A stretch of 64,000 nt of DNA from the NCBI RefSeq assembly GCF_022637555.1, contig NZ_CP093342.1:2728001-2792000 (forward strand). Direction: 5' to 3'. Shown piece after piece: positions 1 through 9,647 of the stretch; position 1 is the stretch's first letter, and every line of letters begins with the position of its first letter. This DNA is from Microbacterium sp. H1-D42 (GTDB lineage Bacteria > Actinomycetota > Actinomycetes > Actinomycetales > Microbacteriaceae). The notes under the pieces are model-generated. The model had not been told where the DNA came from. It searched no databases and worked only from the letters and a program-made list of their open reading frames with translations. The position numbers and the translations under genes were made by a program.

Positions 1-98
1 CGGAGAGATCGGATGTCACTTCAGCACCCTATTGCCTCCTCACGCCGGCACGGCGGCTACGCGCGTAGATCACTCTTCCCATAGCACGAAGAAAGTCT

Positions 99-104
99 TA
101 TAGT
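99..104 (+). promoter_or_regulatory. possible -10 box upstream of the Hsp70-like gene
   Basis: The sequence TATAGT fits an actinobacterial -10 box. The region 18 bases upstream (CTTCCC) is a poor -35. Nothing else is recognisable in the first 145 bases, and the long reverse-strand reading frame there is a shadow of the gene that follows. Confidence 0.3.
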
Positions 105-148
105 TGCGGCATCCAGGATTTGGATGACTGGGGAATTCGGCGGAAGTG

Positions 149-2065
149 ATGGGCGAGTCATACGTACTCGCGCTCGACGTAGGCACGACCAGTGTGACGA
201 CGGTCTCTGCCAGCGCTGCTGAGCGCGAAGGGTTGCAGGTGGTACCGCTTGCGGTGGGGCGCGAGCGGGCCGAGATTGCGGTGCTCGCGTATGTCACCGA
301 GGAGGGTGACGTGCGCTTCGGTGCCGAGGCCGCCGAGCGCGGGCTCGAGCACCCCGAGCGCCTGGTGCGTGATTTCACGCGATCGGTCGGCGATGATGTG
401 CCGATCGTGGTGGGCGGATTCGCGATGCCCGCCGAGGAGCTTTTCGCGCGGATGGCGCTGTGGATCGTGTCGACGGTGGCCGCCGAGCGCGGCATGCTGC
501 CCGGCGCCGTCGCGGTCGCGCATCCGACGGGCTGGACGCGGTATCGGATGGATGCTGTGAGCACCCGTCTTCGCGGGCTCGGCCTACCCGATGTGCTGCT
601 GGTGCCATCAGCGGTCGTCGCGGTGGAGCATTACGCCTCGAGCGACGCACGCGGCCATCAGGTGGGGGTTTACGACCTCGGGGGCAGCACGTTCGAAGCG
701 AGCGTGCTTCGCCGCTTGGATCTGCTGGCAGAGCCGCAGGTGCTCGAGGTCGGCGGATTCGACGTCGACGCCGCGCTGCTTCGTCACGTACTCAACCTGG
801 TCGGCGCAGCCGGCGGCGAGAATCCCCAGATCACGACCGGACCCGATGCCGCCGAGACCTTCGCGGTCAGCATGCGCACCGATCTGCTGCATGCCCGCCG
901 CGCCGTGACCACGGCCAAGGAGGCGCTGTCGTTCAGCGCCGATGCGGCAGTGCCGGTCACACTCGCCAGCGCCTCGACGAGCGTGCGCGTCACGAGGTCG
1001 GAGCTCGACGCGATGGCGCGCCCCGCGATCGCCGCGACGGTGGACTCATTCGAGCAGGCGCTGGATTCTGCGGGCATCGACGCGAGTGACCTCGACGAGA
1101 TCATCCTGATCGGCGGATCCGCGCGCATCCCGCTGATCGCCCAGCTGCTCTCGGAACGCATCGACCTGCCGCTCACGGTGCCCGAGAATCCGCAGTACGC
1201 CGCAGCCATCGGCGCGGCGCACGCGGCGTGGGCGCGTCTGCAGAAAGCCCCAGCCCCACTCGCCGAGTCCGAGCTGACGGAGGTTCCAGAGCCCGCCACC
1301 CATCGCTTGGCCCTCGCGGCCCTGCGCCCGTCCGGCCGGATTCGGGTGCCGTATGGCGCGGCCACGGCGCTGGTCGCCGGCGCCGTGATCGTCGCCGGCG
1401 GGATCGTGTTCGCCTCTACGACGCCGCTCGGCACCGGAATCGATTCCGCGAAGGGCGCATCTCACGAGGGATCGTCCAACGGTCCAGGCACGATGTCGCT
1501 GCTGCGCTCGACATCCGGATTCTCGGTGCTCGGCGGGACGCCGGTGGTGGCAGAGGACTCCGACGACCAGGACGATGACGAGGACGGCGATGAGTCGTCG
1601 CCGTCAGAACGCGATGCGTCACGCACGCCGGACGCGACCCCAGGCCGGGGTGGTCCGAAGGTGGAGGCCCCAGACGCGGCCGATCCGGGGCCGCGCACTC
1701 CGACATCGTCGCCGGATCCCGGTGCCCAGCCGGCCGGTGGCCCTCAGGTCGAGAACCCCGATCCGACACCCACACCGACACCGACCCCGACACCGACCCC
1801 GGATCCGACACCCGATCCGACCCCGGATCCCACGACCGATCCGACACCCGACCCCACGCCCACCACGGACCCGACCCCCGATCCGACACCGGACCCGACA
1901 CCGACGACTGACCCCGCACCGGACCCGACACCGGACCCCACACCAGCGCCTGATCCGACGACGGACCCCGCTCCAGAACCGTCGCCGACGTCAGCGCCCG
2001 CAGACCCGTCCCCCCAACCGTCACCGCCGCCGACGGATCCGCCAGCAGCCGACCCGGCACCCTGA
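149..2065 (+). CDS. membrane-anchored Hsp70-like (actin-fold ATPase) protein with extracellular Pro/Thr/Asp repeat tail
   Basis: The N-terminal ~380 residues form an Hsp70/actin-type ATPase domain: phosphate-1 loop ALDVGTTSV near residue 10, phosphate-2 [10 protein letters not shown] near 175, and adenosine motif [10 protein letters not shown] near 320. A DnaK-type substrate-binding domain is missing. Instead there is a hydrophobic segment near 405-427, then an acidic Ser-rich stretch and about 100 residues of [10 protein letters not shown] repeats. The topology expected is an ATPase inside and a repeat tail in the wall. GTG at 146 directly precedes ATG 149; GGCGGAA is better spaced for the ATG. 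It stands 21 bases before the LuxR-type regulator and probably shares its transcript. Use as a stress sensor or chaperone of the Ini proteins is inferred. Confidence 0.85.
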   Translation: MGESYVLALDVGTTSVTTVSASAAEREGLQVVPLAVGRERAEIAVLAYVTEEGDVRFGAEAAERGLEHPERLVRDFTRSVGDDVPIVVGGFAMPAEELFARMALWIVSTVAAERGMLPGAVAVAHPTGWTRYRMDAVSTRLRGLGLPDVLLVPSAVVAVEHYASSDARGHQVGVYDLGGSTFEASVLRRLDLLAEPQVLEVGGFDVDAALLRHVLNLVGAAGGENPQITTGPDAAETFAVSMRTDLLHARRAVTTAKEALSFSADAAVPVTLASASTSVRVTRSELDAMARPAIAATVDSFEQALDSAGIDASDLDEIILIGGSARIPLIAQLLSERIDLPLTVPENPQYAAAIGAAHAAWARLQKAPAPLAESELTEVPEPATHRLALAALRPSGRIRVPYGAATALVAGAVIVAGGIVFASTTPLGTGIDSAKGASHEGSSNGPGTMSLLRSTSGFSVLGGTPVVAEDSDDQDDDEDGDESSPSERDASRTPDATPGRGGPKVEAPDAADPGPRTPTSSPDPGAQPAGGPQVENPDPTPTPTPTPTPTPDPTPDPTPDPTTDPTPDPTPTTDPTPDPTPDPTPTTDPAPDPTPDPTPAPDPTTDPAPEPSPTSAPADPSPQPSPPPTDPPAADPAP

Positions 2066-2086
2066 TCGAAAGCGGCCCCCGACGCC

Positions 2087-4627
2087 ATGACCATCACCTC
2101 CGAGACGCTGGCAGAGCGTCCTCAGTCGAATGCCCCGCTGACGTGGGAGCGTCAGCTGCGTCCGGCGCTCGACGCGGTCGGCATGCGCACGCCGCGAGCG
2201 GCGCTGGTCGGCACGGCAGGATCGGGGAAGTCGACCGGCCTGCAGCACCTGCACGATCTGTTCCTCGACGAATCCCGTGACGTGCTGCTCGTACAAGACG
2301 CCTCCGACGGTCTTGATGAGATCCCGGCCGCGCAGGTGCTGCTCGTCGACGACCTGCACCTGCTCTCAGACGCGCAGCTGACCCAACTCGGTGAGCGCGC
2401 CGATGACCCGACTGCGGCTCTGATCGTCGCGCGAAGACCGTGGCCCGCACGGCCCGCCGTGCGCGCGATCGCCCGCCGCCTCGAGCAGCAGGTGCCCGCG
2501 ATCGTGCTCGGTCATGTGTCGCGGTCGGACGTGCTCGACCATCTCGTCGCGCTCGAGATGACGATGTCCGACGAGTGCGTGGAGCACATCCTGCAGGCCA
2601 CGCTCGGCATGTCATGGCTGGTCGCCGCCGCGGTGCAGCACCACGATGCGCGCGACTGCGCACACGACGGCGCGCACGGTGAATTGGATCGTTCACTCGC
2701 CGAACTGATCATCCATCGGCTCGACTCCAGCGATGACGAACTGCGTCACGCTGTCGAGGAGGTCTGTGTCGCAGCACCCGCCCAGTCGCACGCCATGCCG
2801 GATTCCCCGGAGGACGACTGGGTCATGCAGGGCTATGCCCAGGGGCTGCTGCTGCGCAATGGCGACGCCGCACCGCTGGTGCGCGAAGCGGTGCGCGAAG
2901 CGCTTCCGACGCATCGCCTGATCGACCTGTGCGCCCGCTTTCCCGAGGCTCTGGAGCACCGCGACGGGCTGCGACCCGTGCGCGATGTGCGGGTCGCGGA
3001 TGCGCTGGTGGCCAGCGCCGATCGAATGCTCTCTGCCCAGCCCCTTCGTGCGAGCGAGCTCTACGAGGCCTCAGTCGAGTGCGGGGCAGACCCGCATCCG
3101 CTCGCGGTGCGCCGGGCGCATGCCGCGTGGTCGGCCGGCGACCTCGACCAGGCGACAGGGTTCGTCGACGAAGTGCTGCGCACCGCCTCGGGCGAGATCC
3201 TCTCCTCGATGGCGACGGTCTCGGCCGCGATGTGGTCGGCGCGCGCCATGATGACGCAGGCGAACGAGGTGTTCCGTTTTGCCCCGCCGCAGGACATCAC
3301 TGCGCGCGCGAACGCGACCGTCGCCGCGTATGGTGTCGGCCAGATCGATGCTGATGCTGTTGCCGATCAGCCGGCGGTGCCGGATGCCATCCCCTCCGCC
3401 TTCGGCGTCGCGATGGAGCTGCTTCGCGCCGGGCTGCACAGCACGATGACGCCAGAGGACGGCGAGGATGCGCTGCCCACGCTGCTGCGCGCCGCCGAGA
3501 TGTACTCCAGCTCACGTCGCGCCGGCGCTCTGGTGGAGCTGCCGGCGGTGATCGCGGCCATCACCGCGCTGAACCTCGGCAGACTCGTCACCGCGCAGAC
3601 CGTGCTCGACGACGCGATCGCCCGTGACCACGGCGGACCGTGGGCGCGCACGCGCCTGCTGCTGTGGAGTGCGTGGGTGGCCGTGCAGCGCGCGCACCCG
3701 GTCGACGCCAAGGAGCTGCTGGATCGAGCGGTCGCCACTTCTGAGACGACGCTGCCGACCCGCGACGCGCTGATGCTGCATGCCGTCCGCGTCGCGATCG
3801 CACGTCGGTACGACGACGCCTCGGGCTTGGAGGCGGCGTGGCTCGAAGCCCGCGGCAGCCTGCTGCGCGCTGATGTCGACCTGTATCTGCTGCATCCGCT
3901 CGCCGAGCTGGTCAGCGCAGCGGCGCGCATCGGCGATGCACCGCGGGTCGAGGCGCAGCTGACGCGCGCACTGCAGATCGTCGAGGGACTCGGCAGCCCG
4001 CCGATTTGGTCGGCGCACGTGCACTGGGCCGGCATCCAGCAGGGCATCCTGCTCGGCCGACCAGACCGCCTCGCTCCGCACGCCAAAGCGCTCGTCGCCG
4101 CGGCCGCTCACAGCCGCGTCGCCGCCGGGATGGCCAAGGCGGGACGCGTGTGGACCGATGTGCTGGCGGGAACGGTGGATCCGGATGCCGTGGTCAGCGC
4201 CGCCGAGGGACTCGCCGGCATCGGACTGATGTGGGATGCCGCACGGCTCGCCGGTCACGGCGCCGCGCGCACCGACGACCGCAAGGTGGCGGCTCAGCTT
4301 CTCGCGTGCGCCCGCGAACTGCATCCGAACGACGGCACCAGGCGCCCCACTCCGACGACGAGCGACGATGTCGAGAGCACGACGCAGGCGCCGGCTGAAG
4401 AGGTGCTCAGCGACAGGGAGATCGAGGTCGCGCGACTGGTCGTGCAGGGCAAGACCTACGCCGAGATCGGCGAATCGATCTTCATCTCCCCGCGCACCGC
4501 AGAGCACCACATCGCGCACATCAGGCGCCGTCTCGGCGCCACGTCGCGCTCGGCGCTGCTCGCACGGTTGCGCCAGCTGCTGGGGGACGGCGGCGTCAGC
4601 GCGGGGTCTTCGGACCAACCCCCGTGA
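2087..4627 (+). CDS. STAND-type LuxR-family transcriptional regulator, IniR-like
   Basis: This 846-residue protein has an N-terminal P-loop NTPase (Walker A GTAGSGKST at 42-50, Walker B LLVDDLH near 85-91), a long Ala-rich helical middle resembling TPR-type sensor repeats, and a C-terminal LuxR HTH beginning LSDREIEVARLV with SPRTAEHHIAHIRRRLG as the recognition part. Size and plan match MalT-like regulators, including mycobacterial IniR (Rv0339c), which controls iniBAC. Its place between the Hsp70-like gene and an IniB-type gene supports control of this island. Its ligand cannot be read from the sequence. The probable target is the dyad at 4641-4663 and 11219-11241. Confidence 0.85.
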   Translation: MTITSETLAERPQSNAPLTWERQLRPALDAVGMRTPRAALVGTAGSGKSTGLQHLHDLFLDESRDVLLVQDASDGLDEIPAAQVLLVDDLHLLSDAQLTQLGERADDPTAALIVARRPWPARPAVRAIARRLEQQVPAIVLGHVSRSDVLDHLVALEMTMSDECVEHILQATLGMSWLVAAAVQHHDARDCAHDGAHGELDRSLAELIIHRLDSSDDELRHAVEEVCVAAPAQSHAMPDSPEDDWVMQGYAQGLLLRNGDAAPLVREAVREALPTHRLIDLCARFPEALEHRDGLRPVRDVRVADALVASADRMLSAQPLRASELYEASVECGADPHPLAVRRAHAAWSAGDLDQATGFVDEVLRTASGEILSSMATVSAAMWSARAMMTQANEVFRFAPPQDITARANATVAAYGVGQIDADAVADQPAVPDAIPSAFGVAMELLRAGLHSTMTPEDGEDALPTLLRAAEMYSSSRRAGALVELPAVIAAITALNLGRLVTAQTVLDDAIARDHGGPWARTRLLLWSAWVAVQRAHPVDAKELLDRAVATSETTLPTRDALMLHAVRVAIARRYDDASGLEAAWLEARGSLLRADVDLYLLHPLAELVSAAARIGDAPRVEAQLTRALQIVEGLGSPPIWSAHVHWAGIQQGILLGRPDRLAPHAKALVAAAAHSRVAAGMAKAGRVWTDVLAGTVDPDAVVSAAEGLAGIGLMWDAARLAGHGAARTDDRKVAAQLLACARELHPNDGTRRPTPTTSDDVESTTQAPAEEVLSDREIEVARLVVQGKTYAEIGESIFISPRTAEHHIAHIRRRLGATSRSALLARLRQLLGDGGVSAGSSDQPP

Positions 4628-4640
4628 ACCCCCCATCGGG

Positions 4641-4663
4641 TATCGGGTAAACCCCCGATGCCG
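4641..4663 (+). promoter_or_regulatory. conserved dyad operator upstream of the IniB-type gene
   Basis: ATCGGG and CCCGAT face each other across six bases and continue into GATGCCG. The 13-mer ACCCCCGATGCCG recurs exactly upstream of the second IniB-like gene (11219-11231, other strand), preceded in both by TCGGG. It ends 18 bases before a TACGAT box, so it covers the -35 position as an activator site would. Binding by the LuxR protein at 2087-4627 is inferred. Confidence 0.6.
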
Positions 4664-4681
4664 TGAGGGCATGGCTGCGCA

Positions 4682-4687
4682 TACGAT
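4682..4687 (+). promoter_or_regulatory. -10 box of the IniB-type gene
   Basis: TACGAT lies 84 bases before the start codon. The predicted leader contains a hairpin with 8-base arms ATCCTGGC (4703-4710) and GCCAGGAT (4727-4734) and ends in the strong ribosome site TAAGGGGG. Confidence 0.5.
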
Positions 4688-4771
4688 CCGAGTCAAGGTG
4701 TGATCCTGGCGGCTGAGGGGCATTGAGCCAGGATGCGAAAGAGAAGTTGAAGAAGTTAAGGGGGCTTGCAG

Positions 4772-5614
4772 ATGACTTCACCAGTAGAGACCATCGCGGA
4801 CGCACTCATCAGGTTCATCCTGAGTCTGCTGAACGATCCGAATGCGGCTGGGGAGTTCGCCGCACGACCGACCGCGACGCTCGCCGACAACGGACTGCAA
4901 GGCGTCTGCATGGCCGACGTCGCCGCCGTTCGTCCGGTGATCGTCGACAATCCGAGAGTGGTCCACCACGACAATCCACCGCCTCCGCCGCCTCCAGGGC
5001 CGGACGACCATGAGACGGTGCGCGAGATCATCCGCATGGTGCAGCAGTACACCACCATCGATGCGCGATCGACGATCGTCGATCAGTCGGTGAACCAGAA
5101 CATCTGGACAGAGGGCGGCGACGTCACCCAGGTGTTCGACCAGGAGGCCGTGGTCGCTTCTGGCGATGACTCGATCGCCGCCGGCGATGACGTCTCGGTC
5201 GTCGACTCCGATGTCGACGTGTCGATGGGCGACGTGTCGATCGGCAACGAGACCAACGACGGCAGCTTCAACCAGACCGGCGGCGGCAGCGATGCTGAAG
5301 ACGGCGCGGCCGAGGTGGATGCCACCGACGAGACGATTCCCGCAGACGCGACCGGCGACGGCGCCGACGACGTCACGCCTGACGCTGTCACGACGGCAAC
5401 AGATGCGGCCGATGGTGCGGTCGACACTGCCACCGATGCCGCGACAGCGGCCGCACAGTCGGCAGCGCCTCCTCCCCCGCCGGCCGATGTGCCAGAGCCC
5501 GCCGACCTGCTGGAGGGCGACATGGCCTCCGGTGGCGGCGACACCTACGAGGCCGACGCCTCCAGTGCCGCGCTCGATGACACAGCGGTCGATGCGCCGC
5601 TCGAGGATGGCTGA
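4772..5614 (+). CDS. IniB N-terminal domain protein
   Basis: This is a 280-residue acidic protein. Residues 1-58 (MTSPVETIADALIRFILSLL, then an ARPTATLADNGL segment) match the IniB N-terminal domain. A Pro run near 68-76 leads to DARSTIVDQSVNQNI (97-111), ASGDDSIAAGDD (129-140) and MGDVSIGN (152-159), which recur in the protein at 9965-11149. The C-terminal 110 residues are rich in Asp, Ala and Thr. ATG 4772 has TAAGGGGG seven bases upstream; TTG 4766 is in frame but poorly placed. There is no classical signal peptide. IniB proteins in mycobacteria are made under cell-wall stress; the molecular role is unknown. Confidence 0.8.
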   Translation: MTSPVETIADALIRFILSLLNDPNAAGEFAARPTATLADNGLQGVCMADVAAVRPVIVDNPRVVHHDNPPPPPPPGPDDHETVREIIRMVQQYTTIDARSTIVDQSVNQNIWTEGGDVTQVFDQEAVVASGDDSIAAGDDVSVVDSDVDVSMGDVSIGNETNDGSFNQTGGGSDAEDGAAEVDATDETIPADATGDGADDVTPDAVTTATDAADGAVDTATDAATAAAQSAAPPPPPADVPEPADLLEGDMASGGGDTYEADASSAALDDTAVDAPLEDG

Positions 5615-6254
5615 CACTCCGCGCAGGACTCAAGCGCCTCCTCCCTCGTCCCAGGGAGGAGGCGCCGAGTCGGTCGCGCCGTACGGTTCGCGCGAACTGC
5701 CGACCCGCCCGGCGATGGCCAGTCCCAACCTGGCCCCGGTGATCGTCAAGGCGACACCGCCGTTCTCGATCCGGCTGAGCCTGTTCTTCTGGGTGCTCAG
5801 CTTCGCCGTCGGCGCATTCACGATCGTGTACATGTTCGTGATCCGGCAGGACCTGCTGCCCAAGATCACTGAGGTCGCGAAGACCGCGACAGCAGGTCGC
5901 GAAGACGTGACCTACGAGCGGGCGGCCGACATCATCTTCTGGGTGGTGTTCGGCGCGATGGTCGCGGTGCTGTTCACGCAGGTCACGTTGCTGGTGTCGT
6001 TCATGGGACGCCGGCGCCAGGTGCGCTGGTGGCAGCTGCTGACGTTCGGCGTGCTGCTGCTGCTGGTGCTGCTGTCACCCGAGTGGGTGGCGCTCGGGGC
6101 GAAGGGGGAACCACTGCAGCCGCTTCTTGCGGCGCAGGCCGCCCTGGTTCTGCTCGCCCTGCTCAGCAGCATCCTGCCCGGAGGCGTCGCCTGGTCCGCC
6201 CGCCGGTACGATGTTCGGCGCGGGCCGCAGGGGTCGGGCCAGTCCGACCTCTGA
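5607..6254 (+). CDS. four-segment membrane protein of the Ini island
   Basis: This 215-residue protein starts inside the end of the IniB-type gene (8-base overlap), so translation is probably coupled. A polar Pro-rich N-terminus of ~50 residues precedes four hydrophobic stretches: LSLFFWVLSFAVGAFTIVYM, IIFWVVFGAMVAVLFTQVTL, LLTFGVLLLLVLLS and LLAAQAALVLLALLSSILPG. No family is recognised. A long reading frame extends upstream to 5166 but only shadows the previous gene. The last 180 bases overlap the end of the convergent dynamin gene. A membrane partner for the dynamins or IniB protein is a guess from position. Confidence 0.75.
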   Translation: MADTPRRTQAPPPSSQGGGAESVAPYGSRELPTRPAMASPNLAPVIVKATPPFSIRLSLFFWVLSFAVGAFTIVYMFVIRQDLLPKITEVAKTATAGREDVTYERAADIIFWVVFGAMVAVLFTQVTLLVSFMGRRRQVRWWQLLTFGVLLLLVLLSPEWVALGAKGEPLQPLLAAQAALVLLALLSSILPGGVAWSARRYDVRRGPQGSGQSDL

Positions 6255-7736
6255 GGCGATGGCCGCCAGGCTGCGCAACACCGCCTGGCACACCATCAGC
6301 GTGCTCCGCTCGGCCAGCGGAGAAGCCGCCAGCGCACGCCAGCGGTCGATCTCAGCGCTCGTCCGGTCGGCGATGTCGCTGGGCGTCGCGTCGGCGGCCA
6401 GACCCAGGCGGTCGGATGCGGTCACTCCGGCCGCCCCGAGGATGCGCGCCGCGTCTTCGGCGTCCGATGCCGGCAGCGGCAGGCCGCGCGACCGCGCCTG
6501 AGCGAGCAGCGAGAGCTCACGCAGCACGTGCGCCGAAACGGTGAAGCGCTCGATCCCCGCTCGGATGCTGTCGACGCCGGCGCGCGGCGAACGGCGCAGC
6601 AGCGCCTGCAGCTGGAGCACCACGCCGCGCGCTTTCAGCGTCTCGGCACGAGGCTGGAACTGCGCCTTCACGAAGTCCTGCAGCTCGATCAGTCCGCTCT
6701 GATGCACCAGGGCATCCGACAGCTCGGACGAGCTCGTCACGCCGCCGCGGATGATCGCCGTCGCCAGCCGCACGCCGAAGATGCCGAACCGCGACAGCAG
6801 CTCCTCGCGCACCGGCACACTCAGCCCGGTGGCGTCGCTGGGGCGGACGAACCGGTCCGCCGACACGAGCAGGCTCTCCCGCGCGGCGCGCTCGAGGCCG
6901 GCGAGCTCGCGGAAGGCGATGTACTCGCTCTCCCGCAGTGTGCGTGCCCCCTCCGCGAGCAGCCCCGCGACCGGCACGACGCCCAGTGCGAGGGCCGCCA
7001 GATCGCCGTCGCGCTCGTAGCGCTTGGCGACGCGACGGGCCGACAGCAGCGAGTCGATTCGGCCCGAACCGACCTCGTCGGTGCGCGAGAGCACGGCGAC
7101 CGCGCACACGCTCTGCGCCGCACCGGCGGCCGTGTCGCGGAAGGCCTCGAGGAACTTCACGTCCGAGCCGTGCAGATGGCGCATCAGGTACACGACGGCG
7201 TCCGCCGACGACGGCGAGTCCTCGGGTGTGAGGAAGCGCGCCGTGCGGGCCGAGGTGTCGCCGGAGAGCGAGGCGATGCCAGGGGTGTCGATGAGGATGA
7301 GCGATTGCAGCCCATCCAGCGGCCAGCCGACGTCGATCCACTCGATCTCCTCGGCAGTGCGCCCGTCGAGATCGAACACGAGCAGTCCGTGTTCGCGTCG
7401 GATCGGCATTCGCACGCAGCGCCCGTCACGCAGGTGCATGGTGATCGCCGGAGTAGGCGAGTACCGGTACCAGGTGACGATGCGGGTGCACTCGGCCGTG
7501 TCGGTGGCGGCGATCCGCTCGCCGAGCAGGGCGTTCAGCAGCGTGGATTTGCCGGCTTTGACCATGCCTGCCAGAGCCAGCCGCAGCGGCTCGTGCAGGC
7601 GGATCTCCAGCCGGTCGATCAGGGCGGTGGCCTCGCGATCACCCGCGTACACCGAGCGCGCGGTGCGCAGCAGATCCTCGGTCTCTGCGATCACGGAGTG
7701 CGCCGGCGCGTCCAGCTGCGCTGTGGCTGCCATCAT
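6075..7736 (-). CDS. dynamin-like GTPase, IniC type
   Basis: This 553-residue protein carries a dynamin-family GTPase domain: G1 GMVKAGKST at 57-65, a candidate switch Thr in AATDTAECT near 77-84, G3 DTPG at 150-153, and G4 LSRTDE near 215. A helical region follows. It is shorter than the upstream GTPase, as IniC is relative to IniA. The start ATG 7736 overlaps the upstream stop codon (ATGA), so the pair is translationally coupled. Such tandem bacterial dynamins usually act together on membranes. The last ~60 codons lie antisense to the convergent membrane-protein gene, so the C-terminus is unusually extended and basic. Confidence 0.85.
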   Translation of the reverse strand: MMAATAQLDAPAHSVIAETEDLLRTARSVYAGDREATALIDRLEIRLHEPLRLALAGMVKAGKSTLLNALLGERIAATDTAECTRIVTWYRYSPTPAITMHLRDGRCVRMPIRREHGLLVFDLDGRTAEEIEWIDVGWPLDGLQSLILIDTPGIASLSGDTSARTARFLTPEDSPSSADAVVYLMRHLHGSDVKFLEAFRDTAAGAAQSVCAVAVLSRTDEVGSGRIDSLLSARRVAKRYERDGDLAALALGVVPVAGLLAEGARTLRESEYIAFRELAGLERAARESLLVSADRFVRPSDATGLSVPVREELLSRFGIFGVRLATAIIRGGVTSSSELSDALVHQSGLIELQDFVKAQFQPRAETLKARGVVLQLQALLRRSPRAGVDSIRAGIERFTVSAHVLRELSLLAQARSRGLPLPASDAEDAARILGAAGVTASDRLGLAADATPSDIADRTSAEIDRWRALAASPLAERSTLMVCQAVLRSLAAIASEVGLARPLRPAPNIVPAGGPGDASGQDAAEQGEQNQGGLRRKKRLQWFPLRPERHPLG

Positions 7737-9607
7737 GCTTCCACCTTCGCGCCGATCGCGGCCGGCTGTGCGCCCGCTCGGAGCGCCGGTGTGGGCGCCG
7801 GCGGCAGCGCGGGAATGGTCTTGCGCACGTTCTCGAGATCGCCGATGCGAGTGCGCAGCGCCCCGATACGCTGGTCGCGCGTCGCCGAGAATCCGGTTGC
7901 CGCTTGCTTGGCGCGCAGCAGCGCGTCGGCGAGCGAGCTGTGCAGCTCCTCGGCGAGCGACCCGAAGTGATCGCGGGTCGCGCGCTGCACCAGGCGCAGC
8001 CTGTCTTTCAGCTGCTTGCCGACTTGGAAGGTCACCTCGTCGATGTACTTGCGGACGATGACCTTCGCCTCCTGCTGGCGGCGGTTGAGCCTGTTGCCCA
8101 TGTCCTCGCGATAGGCGCGCCGTCCCACCAGCACCCCGGCCAGCAGCGAGAGCGGGTTGATCAGGGCCATGCCGACCAGGCTCGTGGCCAGCCCCACCAT
8201 CAGCACGCCGCCGTACGAGCCGCGCACGCCGATGTACATCTTCTCTGCGGCGCCCAGCTGCCCGGCGTCGAGGCCGGAGATGTCATCGACGACGTCGAGC
8301 ACTCCGGTGATGTCCGAGACGTCGTGGATCGGGATGTCGGACTGGTCCTGGCTGAACAGCTCTGCGACCTCTTCGGCCAGCCACCGCGAGCGCTCGTCCG
8401 TCCATACGAAGGTCTCCGAAACGGCCGCGGTCACGCGCTGATCGAGCCACTCGCGGATCTGATCCCAGATGGGGCCGGGGTCGCCGTCGTCGATCGCGCG
8501 CTCTGCCTCGCGCTGCACCTTGCGCAGTCTGTCGCGCACGTCGTGCTCCATGTCGGCGACGAGGTCGGCGATGCCGTCGGTCAGCAGCACCTGCCAGCGG
8601 GCCGAACGTCCGCGGAACTCATCGGCCTTGGATTTGGCGGCCTCGAGCTCGGCGATCATGCGCGGGGTGTCCTCGGGGTTCACCAGTGCGTTCAGCTCGG
8701 CCCGAAGCGACATCTCCAGCTGGTCGACGACCGAGATCAGCTCGTGCACGGCACTGCGCTCGTGAATGACCTCGGCGCGGCCGAGCACCTCACGACGCAG
8801 GTGCGCGACCAGCGCCGGAAAACCGGACTCGTCGTTGAGTGTGCGGTCCTGCAGCTCGGCAGCGAGCAGACGCAGATCACTCGACACCGAGAAGATCGGC
8901 ACATCATCGTGACCGCTCAGGTGCCGGCGGTCGATCTCTTCGATGCGTCGCCATTCCGGATACAGGTCGGTCTTGGCCAGCACCGCGGCGACGTTGGGCG
9001 ACATCCGCATGGCGTGCTGCAGAAACTGCACCTCGGGCTCTGTGTACTCCTGCGAGGCGTCCGAGACAAGCAGCACCGCGTGCGCGCTGGAGAGCGCTGC
9101 CAGCGTGGCCAGCGAGTTCGACGATTCGAGTCCGCCCACGCCTGGCGAGTCGACGAGCTTCAGCCCGCCGCGCAGGATCTCGCGCGGCAGCAGCACCTCA
9201 GCCGAGACGATGCCGCGCTCGTTGCCGGGATTGCCCCGCTCGGAGACGTAGTCGGCGAGCTGCTCGAGTTGGATCTCGCGCCTGTTCGGTGCGGCGCCGT
9301 TGCCGGTGGGCTGCTCCACCACCCAGGCCGACGGCTGCTCCGCGTAACCGACGCTCGTGGGCACACTGGTGGCCACGTCATCGTCCACCGGGCATGCCGG
9401 TGCGTTGACGAGGGCGTTGATGAGCTTGCTCTTGCCCTGCTTGAACTCGCCGACGACGATCACCCGCACGGCAGGATCTGCCAGCCGCTCGCGGGTGTTG
9501 GCCAATCGTGCAGCGAGATCCTGACGGCCCGCGGACGCGGCGAGATCGCCGACATCGTGGATGACGTCGACGATCTGAGTCTGTTCGGTACTGCGGTGCT
9601 CCGGCAC
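7733..9607 (-). CDS. dynamin-like GTPase, IniA type
   Basis: This is a 624-residue large GTPase: G1 GEFKQGKSK near 53-61, G3 LVDSPGVGGL near 150, G4 AKTDLY near 207, and a long helical stalk interrupted by a hydrophobic stretch (GGVLMVGLATSLVGMALI) that probably inserts in the membrane. IniA in mycobacteria is a membrane-associated dynamin linked to tolerance of cell-wall drugs. GTG 9607 is chosen because GAGGGGG stands six bases before it; the reading frame runs 77 codons further upstream, but that part overlaps the acidic-protein gene and has no family character. It is followed by the IniC-type gene with a 4-base overlap. Confidence 0.85.
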   Translation of the reverse strand: MPEHRSTEQTQIVDVIHDVGDLAASAGRQDLAARLANTRERLADPAVRVIVVGEFKQGKSKLINALVNAPACPVDDDVATSVPTSVGYAEQPSAWVVEQPTGNGAAPNRREIQLEQLADYVSERGNPGNERGIVSAEVLLPREILRGGLKLVDSPGVGGLESSNSLATLAALSSAHAVLLVSDASQEYTEPEVQFLQHAMRMSPNVAAVLAKTDLYPEWRRIEEIDRRHLSGHDDVPIFSVSSDLRLLAAELQDRTLNDESGFPALVAHLRREVLGRAEVIHERSAVHELISVVDQLEMSLRAELNALVNPEDTPRMIAELEAAKSKADEFRGRSARWQVLLTDGIADLVADMEHDVRDRLRKVQREAERAIDDGDPGPIWDQIREWLDQRVTAAVSETFVWTDERSRWLAEEVAELFSQDQSDIPIHDVSDITGVLDVVDDISGLDAGQLGAAEKMYIGVRGSYGGVLMVGLATSLVGMALINPLSLLAGVLVGRRAYREDMGNRLNRRQQEAKVIVRKYIDEVTFQVGKQLKDRLRLVQRATRDHFGSLAEELHSSLADALLRAKQAATGFSATRDQRIGALRTRIGDLENVRKTIPALPPAPTPALRAGAQPAAIGAKVEA

Positions 9608-9647
9608 TTGTCCCCCTCTTGCGCGCGGATGCTGGCTGCCGTGCTTC

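Noticed and set aside
70..564. Minus-strand 164-codon frame at the left end
   Set aside because: It is antisense to the Hsp70-like ATPase domain, whose motifs are clear.
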